A DNA stretch of 12,447 nt from an uncultured Eubacteriales bacterium (GTDB lineage Bacteria > Bacillota > Clostridia > Oscillospirales > Acutalibacteraceae), in assembly GCA_934667575.1 (NCBI GenBank), contig CAKUME010000012.1, positions 1-12,447 on the forward strand, read 5' to 3'. The notes beneath the pieces were generated by a model. That model searched no databases. It had not been told where the DNA came from and worked only from the letters and a program-made list of their open reading frames with translations. Each line of letters starts with the position of its first letter. Position 1 is the stretch's first letter. Of the stretch, positions 4,808 to 11,476 are shown piece by piece. Made by a program: the position numbers and the translations under genes.

Positions 4808-5812
4808 ATGATTTTTCAAAATGCGGAGCTGCACGGGGTCACGGAGCTGACGCCGGCCGGCGACGGCTCGTTTCGCTTTCATCGCGCGGCCGCCGCGCTG
4901 GAACCGAGCCTGTCGGAGGGCGGCCGGGATATGAACACCGCCGCCACCGGCGTGGAGCTGCGTTTTGTGCTGCGCAGCGGCAAGGCGCGCGTCACGCTGG
5001 TGAACGAGCGATCGGATATGCCGCTGATGCTCATGCTCTACTACGGCTCGGTGATGGCCGGCTGGCAGTCGGTGCGGCAGTATGTGGAGCCGGGGCGGCA
5101 CACGCTCGAAATTGACGCGCCGAGCGCCGATTTTTGCGCGGCCGTGCGCCGGGGCTGGCCGGACATGCGCTATGCGCCCGAAATGGTGCGGCTGGTGTTT
5201 CAGGTGGGGCGCGCGCGCATCGTGTCGGTGGAGGGCGACGTCACGCCGCCCACTCCGGACATGGCGCCGGCTCAAACGCTGCTCTGCTACGGCTCGTCGA
5301 TCACCCACGGCAGCCTGTCGATCCTGCCCACCAACAGCTATGTGGTGCGCGTGGCCGAGGCGCTGGGCATGGACTACCGCAACTGCGGCTACGCGGGCAA
5401 CTGCCGCATGGAGCCGGAAATGGCGGATTATCTGGCGCAGCAGCCGTTCGACGCATGCACCCTCGAAATGGGTGTGAACGTGCTGGACATGGATCCGGCG
5501 GAATACGAGCGCCGGGTGCGGTATCTGGTGCGGCGCGTGGCGGAAAGCCACCCGGACAAGCCGGTGTTTGCCATCGACGTGTTCTATTGCGACGACGATC
5601 TGTTCGGGCGCGGCCGGGCGGCGCGTTTCCGCGCCATTTTGGCGCGCGTCACGTCCGAGCTGGCGCTGCCCAATGTGCACTACGTCAACGGCCTGCGCGT
5701 GCTGCCCGATGCGCGCGGCCTGAGCGGCGATCTGGTGCATCCGTCGGTGCGCGGCGTGGAAACGCTCGCGGCCAACCTCAGCGCCATCATGAAGGCCGAA
5801 ATGGGCCAATAA
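4808..5812 (+). CDS. Two-domain SGNH/GDSL hydrolase (probable carbohydrate or acyl esterase)
   Basis: The 334-residue protein has an N-terminal beta-sandwich (about 1-150) and a C-terminal SGNH hydrolase domain (about 155-330), an architecture like SsfX3-type or CE2-like esterases. Block I is CYGSSITHG with the probable nucleophile Ser164 (Ser replaces the usual Asp of GDS). Block II is YAGNC (Gly197), block III is EMGVN (Asn224), and block V is DLVHPS with Asp308 and His311 completing the triad. No signal peptide is seen, so it should act in the cytoplasm. The start follows GGAGGG (4796-4801) by 6 nt. An upstream in-frame ATG at 4721 lies inside araC and is rejected. Next to a GH2 enzyme, removal of acyl groups from imported glycan fragments is a reasonable role, but this is inferred from context. 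Confidence 0.9.
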   Translation: MIFQNAELHGVTELTPAGDGSFRFHRAAAALEPSLSEGGRDMNTAATGVELRFVLRSGKARVTLVNERSDMPLMLMLYYGSVMAGWQSVRQYVEPGRHTLEIDAPSADFCAAVRRGWPDMRYAPEMVRLVFQVGRARIVSVEGDVTPPTPDMAPAQTLLCYGSSITHGSLSILPTNSYVVRVAEALGMDYRNCGYAGNCRMEPEMADYLAQQPFDACTLEMGVNVLDMDPAEYERRVRYLVRRVAESHPDKPVFAIDVFYCDDDLFGRGRAARFRAILARVTSELALPNVHYVNGLRVLPDARGLSGDLVHPSVRGVETLAANLSAIMKAEMGQ

Positions 5813-5845
5813 AAGCAAATCCGCCGCGCCCCGTCCATGGGCGCA

Positions 5846-5892
5846 AAAAACCGGCGCATCCGCCCCGCGTGGGAACGGCTGCGCCGGTTTTT
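5846..5892. terminator. Bidirectional terminator between esterase and ABC exporter genes
   Basis: AAAAACCGGCGCA (5846-5858) pairs perfectly with TGCGCCGGTTTTT (5880-5892), with a 21-nt loop region. T-runs occur on both strands, so it ends the esterase transcript (plus) and the ABC operon transcript (minus). Confidence 0.88.
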
Positions 5893-5906
5893 CCGGTTCG
5901 CCGGGT

Positions 5907-7826
5907 TTATTCCAGCTCAAATGCGCCGGTATACAGCTGATAATATTTTCCTTTTTCCGCGATCAGCTTTTCGTGGCTGCCGCGCTCGATGATCACCCCA
6001 TGGTCGAGCACCATGATCACATCCGCATTGCGCACGGTGGAGAGCCGGTGCGCGATGACAAACACCGTGCGGCCCTGCATCAGCGAATCCATGCCCCGCT
6101 GCACAATCGCCTCGGTGCGCGTGTCGATCGAGCTGGTCGCTTCGTCCAGAATCATCACCGGCGGGTCGGCCACTGCGGCGCGCGCAATGGCGATGAGCTG
6201 GCGCTGCCCCTGCGAAAGGTTCGCGCCGTTGCCGTGCAGCATCGTGCGGTAGCCCTCCGGCAGGCGGCGGATAAAGTCGTCGGCGCCCGCCAGCTTGGCC
6301 GCCGCCTCGCACTCCGCGTCCGTTGCGTCGAGCTTGCCGTAGCGGATGTTGTCCATCACCGTGCCCGTGAACAGGTTGGTGTCCTGCAGCACAATGCCCA
6401 GCGAGCGGCGCAGATCGTCCTTTTTGATCTTATTGATGTTAATGCCGTCGTAGCGAATTTTGCCGTCGGCAATGTCGTAAAACCGGTTGATGAGGTTCGT
6501 GATCGTGGTTTTGCCCGCGCCCGTTGCGCCCACAAACGCCACCTTTTGCCCCGGCTCCGCATACACGCACACGTCGTGCAGCACGATTTTGTCCGGCTCA
6601 TAGCCAAAATCGACATGATTGAGCCGCACATCGCCCCGCAGGCGCGTATACGTCACCGTGCCGTCGGCTGCGTGCGGATGCTTCCACGCCCACACGCCGG
6701 TGTGCTCCGCGCACTCCGTGAGCCGGCCGTTTTCTTCGCGCGCGTTCACCAGCGTCACATAGCCCTCGTCGGTTTCCGGCGGCTCGTCGATCAGCGCGAA
6801 AATGCGCGCCGCGCCCGCCTGCGCCATCACCACTGCGTTCACCTGCTGCGACACCTGGCTCACGTTGCCGCAAAACTGCTTGGTCATGTTCAAAAACGGC
6901 ACCACAATGCTGATATCCAGCGCCATGCCGGAAAGGCTCAGGTTGCGCGCATGCGCGACCAACAGCGCGCCGCCCGCCAGCGCCACCACCACATAGAGGA
7001 TGTTCCCGATGTTGCCCAAAATGGGCATGAGAATGTTCGCATAGCGGTTCGCGCTGCGCGCATCCTCATAGAGCGCGTCGTTGATCCGGTCAAAGTCGGC
7101 GCGCGCGGCGTCCTCGTGGCAGAACACCTTCACGACCTTCTGGCCGTTCATGATCTCTTCAATATAGCCCTCGGTGCGGCCCACCGCAGCCTGCTGCCGG
7201 ATGAAATACCGCGCCGAATGGCCGCCGATCTTTTTGGTGACGAGGATCATCGCCGCCACGCCTGCGAGCACCACCATCGTCATCCACACGCTGAAGTAGA
7301 GCATGATGCCGAGCACCGACACCACCGTGACCGCCGCCGTGACCTGCTGCGGCAGGCTCTGCGACACCAGCTGGCGCAGCGTGTCGATATCGTTGGTGTA
7401 GTAGCTCATAATGTCGCCGTGGTTGTGCGTGTCAAAATAGCGGATGGGCAGGCGCTGCATGCCGTTGAACATCTTTTTGCGGAGCTTGCACAAAAAGCCC
7501 TGCGTGATGATCGCCATCTGCCGGTTCCAAATAAAGTTCGACACGAGCGCCAGCGCGTAGAACGCGCCCAAAATCAGCACATAGCGCAAAATTTCGCCGC
7601 GCGCGTCGGCCCAGCTGCCGCCCTGCACCTGCTCGATCACCGCGATCACGTTCTGCATAAACAGGCTCGGGATCGCGCCCACAATGGCGCAGAACAAAAT
7701 GCACGCAATGGTGGCGGGCAGCATGCGGGGATAAAACTGAAACAGCGTTTTCACCAGCCGCTTCATCGTGCCCTTGGGCACATCGGCCATGGGGCCGCGG
7801 CCCGGTTTGCTCATTTTATTCGGCAT
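5907..7826 (-). CDS. ABC exporter half-transporter, subunit with canonical catalytic ATP-site residues
   Basis: This 639-residue half-transporter has a six-helix transmembrane domain (about 30-340) fused to an ATPase domain (about 395-639). Visible motifs are Walker A GATGAGKTT (433-441), Q-loop Gln481, signature LSQGQ (537-541, Gln for the first Gly), Walker B VMILDE with catalytic Glu562, and switch His593. Between the domains an extra segment of about 40 residues (357-396) contains EHTGVWAWKHPH, which I recall in one Firmicute subgroup of these exporters. The start at 7826 has AGGTG 6 nt upstream and overlaps the stop of the upstream ABC gene by 11 nt (ATGCCGAATAA), so translation is probably coupled. 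The longer in-frame extension to 7913 lies inside the upstream gene. With that partner it should form a multidrug- or lipid-type heterodimeric exporter; the substrate is unknown. Confidence 0.93.
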   Translation of the reverse strand: MPNKMSKPGRGPMADVPKGTMKRLVKTLFQFYPRMLPATIACILFCAIVGAIPSLFMQNVIAVIEQVQGGSWADARGEILRYVLILGAFYALALVSNFIWNRQMAIITQGFLCKLRKKMFNGMQRLPIRYFDTHNHGDIMSYYTNDIDTLRQLVSQSLPQQVTAAVTVVSVLGIMLYFSVWMTMVVLAGVAAMILVTKKIGGHSARYFIRQQAAVGRTEGYIEEIMNGQKVVKVFCHEDAARADFDRINDALYEDARSANRYANILMPILGNIGNILYVVVALAGGALLVAHARNLSLSGMALDISIVVPFLNMTKQFCGNVSQVSQQVNAVVMAQAGAARIFALIDEPPETDEGYVTLVNAREENGRLTECAEHTGVWAWKHPHAADGTVTYTRLRGDVRLNHVDFGYEPDKIVLHDVCVYAEPGQKVAFVGATGAGKTTITNLINRFYDIADGKIRYDGININKIKKDDLRRSLGIVLQDTNLFTGTVMDNIRYGKLDATDAECEAAAKLAGADDFIRRLPEGYRTMLHGNGANLSQGQRQLIAIARAAVADPPVMILDEATSSIDTRTEAIVQRGMDSLMQGRTVFVIAHRLSTVRNADVIMVLDHGVIIERGSHEKLIAEKGKYYQLYTGAFELE

Positions 7827-9561
7827 CTGGATCACCTGCCTTGTTCTGCGAGGTGAATACCTCGCGATAAATTGCATTGGTGCGCAGCAGCTCCTCGTGG
7901 GTGCCCACCGCATTGATGCGGCCGCCGTCCATCACCACAATGCGGTCGGCGTCCTGCACCGACGCAATGCGCTGCGCAATGATAATCTTCGTGGTGGCGG
8001 GCAGCGTTTCGCGGAACCCGCGCCGAATCAGCGCGTCGGTGCGCGTGTCCACCGCGCTGGTGGAATCGTCCAAAATCAGAATTTTGGGCTTGCGCAAAAT
8101 CGCCCGCGCAATGCACAGCCGCTGCTTTTGGCCGCCCGACACATTCGCGCCGCCCTGTTCAATGTAGGTGTCGTAGCCCTTGGGGAACGAGCGGATGAAT
8201 TCGTCGGCCTGCGCGAGCCTGCACGCGGCTTCCATCTCTTCGTCGGTGGCGTCCGGGTTGCCCCAGCGGAGGTTTTCTTTGATCGTGCCCGAAAACAGCA
8301 CGTTCTTTTGCAGCACCACCGCCACCTGGCTGCGCAGCGTGTGCAGGCTGTAGTCGCGCACATCGTGCCCGCCCACGCGCACCGTGCCCTCGGTGGCGTC
8401 ATAAAGCCGCGGAATGAGCTGGATCAGCGAGGATTTGGCCGAGCCGGTGCCGCCCAGCACGCCGATGGTCTCGCCCGAGCGGATGTGCAGGTCGATGTCG
8501 GCGAGCGCCATGCGCTCCGCCTTGGCGTTGTATTTGAAGCTCACATGGTCAAAATCGACCGAACCGTCGGCCAGCGAGCCCACCGGATGCGCCGGGTCGG
8601 CCAGCGTGCTCCGCTCGTCGAGCACCTCGGCAATGCGCTCCGCCGACTCGGTGGCCATGGTGAGCATCACGAGCACCATCGACACCATCATCAGGCTCAT
8701 CAAAATCATAAAGCTGTAAGTGAGCATCGCCGAAAGCTGCCCCACGTCGAGCGCGGAGCCGTTGGTGGTGATAATGAGATACGAGCCGAAATACAGCACC
8801 ACGATCATCACGGCATACAGGCAAAACTGCATGGTGGGGCTGTTCACGGCCAGAATTTTTTCCGCGCGCGTAAAATCGCCGCACACATCGTCGGCCGCGC
8901 GGCCGAACTTTTGCTTTTCATATTCTTCGCGCACGAACGACTTGACCACGCGCATGCCCTTCACGTTTTCCTGAATGGAATCGTTGAGCGCATCGTATTT
9001 GCGGAACACATTGCGGAACAGCGGCATCACCTTGTGCGAGATGAACCACAGCACGCCGCCCAGCAGCGGCACCACACCCAAAAACACCAGCGCCAGCCTG
9101 CCGCCCATCACAATGGCCATCACCAGCGCAAAAACGAGCATGAGCGGCGCGCGCACGGCAATGCGAATGAGCATCATGAACGCCATCTGCACGTTGTTCA
9201 CGTCGGTGGTCATGCGGGTGACGAGCGACGAGGTCGAAAACCGGTCGATGTTTTCAAACGAGAACCCCTGCACGCGGTCGAACACGTCGCGGCGCAAATT
9301 GCGGGCAAAGCCGCAGCTCGCGGTGGCGCAGGTGTCGCCCGCCGCCGCGCCGAACGCCAGCGACAGCACCGCCATGCCCGCCAGCACCGCGCCGTAGCGC
9401 GCAATGGTGCCCATGCTGCATCCCGCGCGGATCTGGTTTACCAGCGCCGAGATCACAAACGGAATCAGGCATTCCATCACCACTTCCAGCGTGACCAAAA
9501 TCGGTGTGGCGATCGTCACGTTCCGAAACTCCCGAATCGACCGGGCTAACTTTCGTATCAT
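7816..9561 (-). CDS. ABC exporter half-transporter, subunit with degenerate ATP-site residues
   Basis: This is a 581-residue partner of the downstream ABC gene, with transmembrane domain about 15-305 and ATPase domain about 335-575. Walker A is GGTGSAKSS (370-378, Ala for the last Gly). The signature is a canonical VSGGQ (474-478). Walker B ends in LILDDS, with Asp499 in place of the catalytic Glu, and the switch residue is Gln530 (IAQR) instead of His. This is the pattern of the degenerate half of heterodimers such as TM287/TM288: this protein supplies the good signature, its partner the good catalytic residues. The chosen start (MIRKLARSIREF) is 12 nt after AAAGGA. A GTG at 9669 in the same frame would add 36 residues, but it lies inside the promoter palindrome and the encoded sequence does not resemble the family, so it is rejected. 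Confidence 0.93.
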   Translation of the reverse strand: MIRKLARSIREFRNVTIATPILVTLEVVMECLIPFVISALVNQIRAGCSMGTIARYGAVLAGMAVLSLAFGAAAGDTCATASCGFARNLRRDVFDRVQGFSFENIDRFSTSSLVTRMTTDVNNVQMAFMMLIRIAVRAPLMLVFALVMAIVMGGRLALVFLGVVPLLGGVLWFISHKVMPLFRNVFRKYDALNDSIQENVKGMRVVKSFVREEYEKQKFGRAADDVCGDFTRAEKILAVNSPTMQFCLYAVMIVVLYFGSYLIITTNGSALDVGQLSAMLTYSFMILMSLMMVSMVLVMLTMATESAERIAEVLDERSTLADPAHPVGSLADGSVDFDHVSFKYNAKAERMALADIDLHIRSGETIGVLGGTGSAKSSLIQLIPRLYDATEGTVRVGGHDVRDYSLHTLRSQVAVVLQKNVLFSGTIKENLRWGNPDATDEEMEAACRLAQADEFIRSFPKGYDTYIEQGGANVSGGQKQRLCIARAILRKPKILILDDSTSAVDTRTDALIRRGFRETLPATTKIIIAQRIASVQDADRIVVMDGGRINAVGTHEELLRTNAIYREVFTSQNKAGDPDAE

Positions 9562-9663
9562 GGATCGATCATATCCTTTCCCATAAAGATAAAAAACAAT
9601 TTGTCCGCCGCACGCCCCGCAGCGCGCCAAACCGCGCCCGAGCCCTTGCCTGCAGGCAAAATT

Positions 9664-9677
9664 GTTCACTGGTGAAC
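9664..9677. promoter_or_regulatory. Perfect 14-bp palindrome at the ABC transcription start, likely operator
   Basis: GTTCACTGGTGAAC is fully self-complementary and lies immediately downstream of the -10 box, over the expected +1. A second perfect 14-bp palindrome, TTGCCTGCAGGCAA (9646-9659), follows 4 bp further into the leader. The position is typical for a dimeric repressor of a drug exporter (MarR, TetR or GntR type). No such regulator gene is in the window, so the binding protein is unknown. Confidence 0.6.
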
Positions 9678-9678
9678 T

Positions 9679-9707
9679 ATTATAGCATGGGAATTTTTTA
9701 TTTGCAA
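9679..9707 (-). promoter_or_regulatory. Promoter of the ABC exporter operon
   Basis: On the minus strand TTGCAA (9707-9702) is followed after 17 bp by a perfect TATAAT (9684-9679) with a TGn extension. Transcription from about 9672 falls in the middle of the 14-bp palindrome and leaves a leader of about 110 nt. Confidence 0.75.
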
Positions 9708-9755
9708 GTGAATTTTTTATAAACGGCAGAATAGATGAAAAAGCCGCGTTCCGTC

Positions 9756-9784
9756 TTGACCTTTTCGCCGTTTCCGTTTATAAT
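9756..9784 (+). promoter_or_regulatory. Promoter of the GNAT-Nudix operon
   Basis: TTGACC (9756-9761) and a perfect TATAAT (9779-9784) are spaced 17 bp apart. Transcription from about 9791 gives a leader of about 27 nt. It is divergent from the ABC promoter, with about 50 bp between the two -35 boxes. Confidence 0.78.
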
Positions 9785-9817
9785 AAATCGTAAAAACCGC
9801 CGAAAGGAGCGCTTTTT

Positions 9818-10315
9818 ATGATGATTCGTCCCGCCGTGCCGGCCGACCTGCCCGCGCTTGAAGCGCTGTTCGCGCAGGCGCGCGCGTTTATGGCCGCCCA
9901 CGGCAACCCCACCCAGTGGGCGGGCGGTTACCCCTCCGCCGACATTTTAACCGCCGACATCCGCGCCGGCCACAGCTTTGTTTGCACCGACGAAACCGGC
10001 GCGCTGCTCGCGTCGTTCTGCTTTGCCGCCGCGCCCGACCCGGCCTACGAGGCCGAGCCGGCGGTGTGGCGCAGCACGGCGCCCTACGGCGTGATCCACC
10101 GCATTGCCGTTTCGGCCCACGGCCGGGGCGTGGCGTCGTTTTGCGTGGACTGGTGCAAGGCGCGGTGCGGCCATCTGCGCGCCGACACCCACGCCGACAA
10201 CACGGTGATGCAGCGCTTTTTGGCCAAGCAGGGCTTTGTGCGCTGCGGCATGATCCACCCCGACTACGGCGAACGCGTGGCGTATGAATGGCCCCCAAAG
10301 GAGCGTCTGCCATGA
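9818..10315 (+). CDS. GNAT family N-acetyltransferase
   Basis: This is a 165-residue cytoplasmic acetyl-CoA-dependent acetyltransferase. The N-terminal part (IRPAVPADLPALEALFAQAR, helix 1-2 of the fold) is followed by the motif HGNPTQW (29-34). Motif A is YGVIHRIAVSAHGRGVASF (90-108), whose RGVAS loop binds the CoA pyrophosphate. The segment RADTHADNTVMQRFLAKQGF (121-140) is motif B, with the usual late 'DN..M...L.K.GF' pattern. The length fits the family. The start at 9818 is 8 nt after AAAGGAG (9803-9809); ATG at 9821 is the alternative. The stop overlaps the Nudix start as ATGA. The substrate is unknown: it belongs to an uncharacterised Clostridia-type subgroup rather than a known drug or ribosomal-protein acetylase. 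Confidence 0.9.
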   Translation: MMIRPAVPADLPALEALFAQARAFMAAHGNPTQWAGGYPSADILTADIRAGHSFVCTDETGALLASFCFAAAPDPAYEAEPAVWRSTAPYGVIHRIAVSAHGRGVASFCVDWCKARCGHLRADTHADNTVMQRFLAKQGFVRCGMIHPDYGERVAYEWPPKERLP

Positions 10316-10929
10316 ACGAACAGGCCTGGTTAAACTGGATCATCGAGCTGCAAAGCCTGGCGCAGGCGGGGCTCACCTACGGCAAAGATGTGTATGACCT
10401 GGAGCGCTACACGCGCATCCGCGAAATTTCGGCCGAAATGCTGGCGCAGCTGGCCAATCTGCCCGTGCGCACGGTGACCGGCCTGTTTTGCAATGAATCG
10501 GGCTATCAAACGCCCAAAATCGACACCCGCGCCGCCATTTTTGACCGCGGCAGGCTGCTGCTAGTGCACGAAATCAACGGCACATGGGCGCTGCCGGGCG
10601 GTTGGTGCGACGTGAACGTGTCGGTGGGCGAAAACACGGTGAAAGAGGTGCGCGAGGAAGCCGGGCTCATCGTGGTGCCGCAGCGCGTGATCGCCATTCA
10701 GGACCGCGCCCGCCACAACCGCCCGGCCTACGCCTACGGCGTGTGCAAAATTTTCGTGCAGTGCGCGGCGGTGGGCGGCGCGTTCGCCCCCAACAGCGAA
10801 ACCACCGAATCCCGCTATTTTGCCGAGGATGCGCTGCCGCTGCTGGCCGAAGAGAAAAACAACGCGGAGCAGATCCGCATGTGCTTTGCCGCCTGCCGCG
10901 CCGCCCACTGGCACACGCTGCTGGAATAA
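10312..10929 (+). CDS. Nudix hydrolase with PF12535-like N-terminal domain
   Basis: This 205-residue enzyme is expected to hydrolyse a nucleoside diphosphate linked to another group, with ADP-ribose-like substrates typical of relatives. An N-terminal helical region (about 1-57, LNWIIELQSLAQAGLTY and YDLERYTRIREI) matches the domain found ahead of one Nudix subgroup. The Nudix fold runs about 65-200. The Nudix box is G97-WCDVN-V103-SVGENTV-KEVREEAGL119: the metal-binding E112 and E115-E116 are present, the first Glu of the consensus is Val103 and the Arg is Lys111. I recall a non-Glu residue at this place as common in the subgroup. The start at 10312 is 8 nt after AAGGAG and overlaps the GNAT stop (ATGA). 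An upstream ATG at 10288 precedes that ribosome binding site. Confidence 0.9.
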   Translation: MNEQAWLNWIIELQSLAQAGLTYGKDVYDLERYTRIREISAEMLAQLANLPVRTVTGLFCNESGYQTPKIDTRAAIFDRGRLLLVHEINGTWALPGGWCDVNVSVGENTVKEVREEAGLIVVPQRVIAIQDRARHNRPAYAYGVCKIFVQCAAVGGAFAPNSETTESRYFAEDALPLLAEEKNNAEQIRMCFAACRAAHWHTLLE

Positions 10930-10954
10930 GCTTCCGCAAACCGTCGGACAAACA

Positions 10955-11002
10955 GCGAGGAGGCGCTTTTCCGTTTGGAAAAGCGCCTCCTCGCCATTAT
11001 TT
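10955..11002 (+). terminator. Rho-independent terminator with 18-bp perfect stem
   Basis: GCGAGGAGGCGCTTTTCC (10955-10972) pairs perfectly with GGAAAAGCGCCTCCTCGC (10977-10994) around a 4-nt loop, followed by CATTATTTTTTCT. It ends the GNAT-Nudix transcript. The minus strand has no T-run after the stem, but the hairpin may still slow transcription coming from dtd. Confidence 0.92.
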
Positions 11003-11035
11003 TTTCTTATGCATCCAAAATCGGCGTTGGGCGCA

Positions 11036-11476
11036 TCACGCTTCGTCGCCGAACACCAGCGTGACCGGCCCGTCGTTCACGGAATACACCTGCATATCCG
11101 CGCCAAACTCCCCGTGCTGCGGCGCAAAGCCCAGCGCCGCGCACTCCGCCATAAACCGCTCGTAGAGCGGCTTGGCCAGCTCCGGCCGGGCCGCGCCCGT
11201 GAACCCCGGGCGGCGGCTGCGCAGGTCGGCATAGAGCGTGAACTGCGACACCACCAGCAGCGCGCCGCCCACCGCCGCCAGATCGCGGTTCATTTTGCCC
11301 GCATCGTCTTCAAACACGCGCAAATGGCAGATTTTTGCCGCCAGCCGCGCCGCGTCCGCCTCCGTGTCCGTCGGCCCCACGCCCAGCAGCACCAAAAATC
11401 CGCGCCCGATCGCGCCGTTTATTTTTCCGTCGATCTCCACGCGCGCTTCCCGCACGCGCGTCACCACCGCTCTCAT
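11036..11476 (-). CDS. dtd: D-aminoacyl-tRNA deacylase (DTD)
   Basis: The 146-residue protein has the standard DTD length and start (MRAVVTRVREARVEIDG). It hydrolyses the ester bond between a D-amino acid and tRNA, and also clears mischarged glycine, as a homodimer in the cytoplasm. Both active-site motifs are intact: SQFTLYAD (77-84) and NDGPVT (134-139), whose Gly136-Pro137 pair forms the cis-proline chirality filter. The start ATG overlaps the stop of the upstream LysR gene (ATGA) and uses the GGGGGA inside the lysR end as its ribosome binding site, so the two are co-transcribed and probably translationally coupled. The longer in-frame reading to 11689 is the shadow of lysR. The pairing with a LysR regulator is unusual for a housekeeping proofreading enzyme. 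Confidence 0.96.
   Translation of the reverse strand: MRAVVTRVREARVEIDGKINGAIGRGFLVLLGVGPTDTEADAARLAAKICHLRVFEDDAGKMNRDLAAVGGALLVVSQFTLYADLRSRRPGFTGAARPELAKPLYERFMAECAALGFAPQHGEFGADMQVYSVNDGPVTLVFGDEA

Noticed and set aside
4676..5920. 414-residue open frame on the minus strand
   Set aside because: It runs through the bidirectional terminator at 5846-5892 and is antisense to the SGNH esterase, whose catalytic motifs are intact.
5973..7856. 627-residue open frame on the plus strand, His/Arg-rich
   Set aside because: It is antisense to the clearly recognisable ABC subunit. Its His/Arg/Ala composition is the usual shadow of GC-rich coding sequence, and it has no domain or ribosome binding site.
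7768..9549. 593-residue open frame on the plus strand
   Set aside because: Antisense shadow of the other ABC subunit, with the same low-complexity His/Arg composition.
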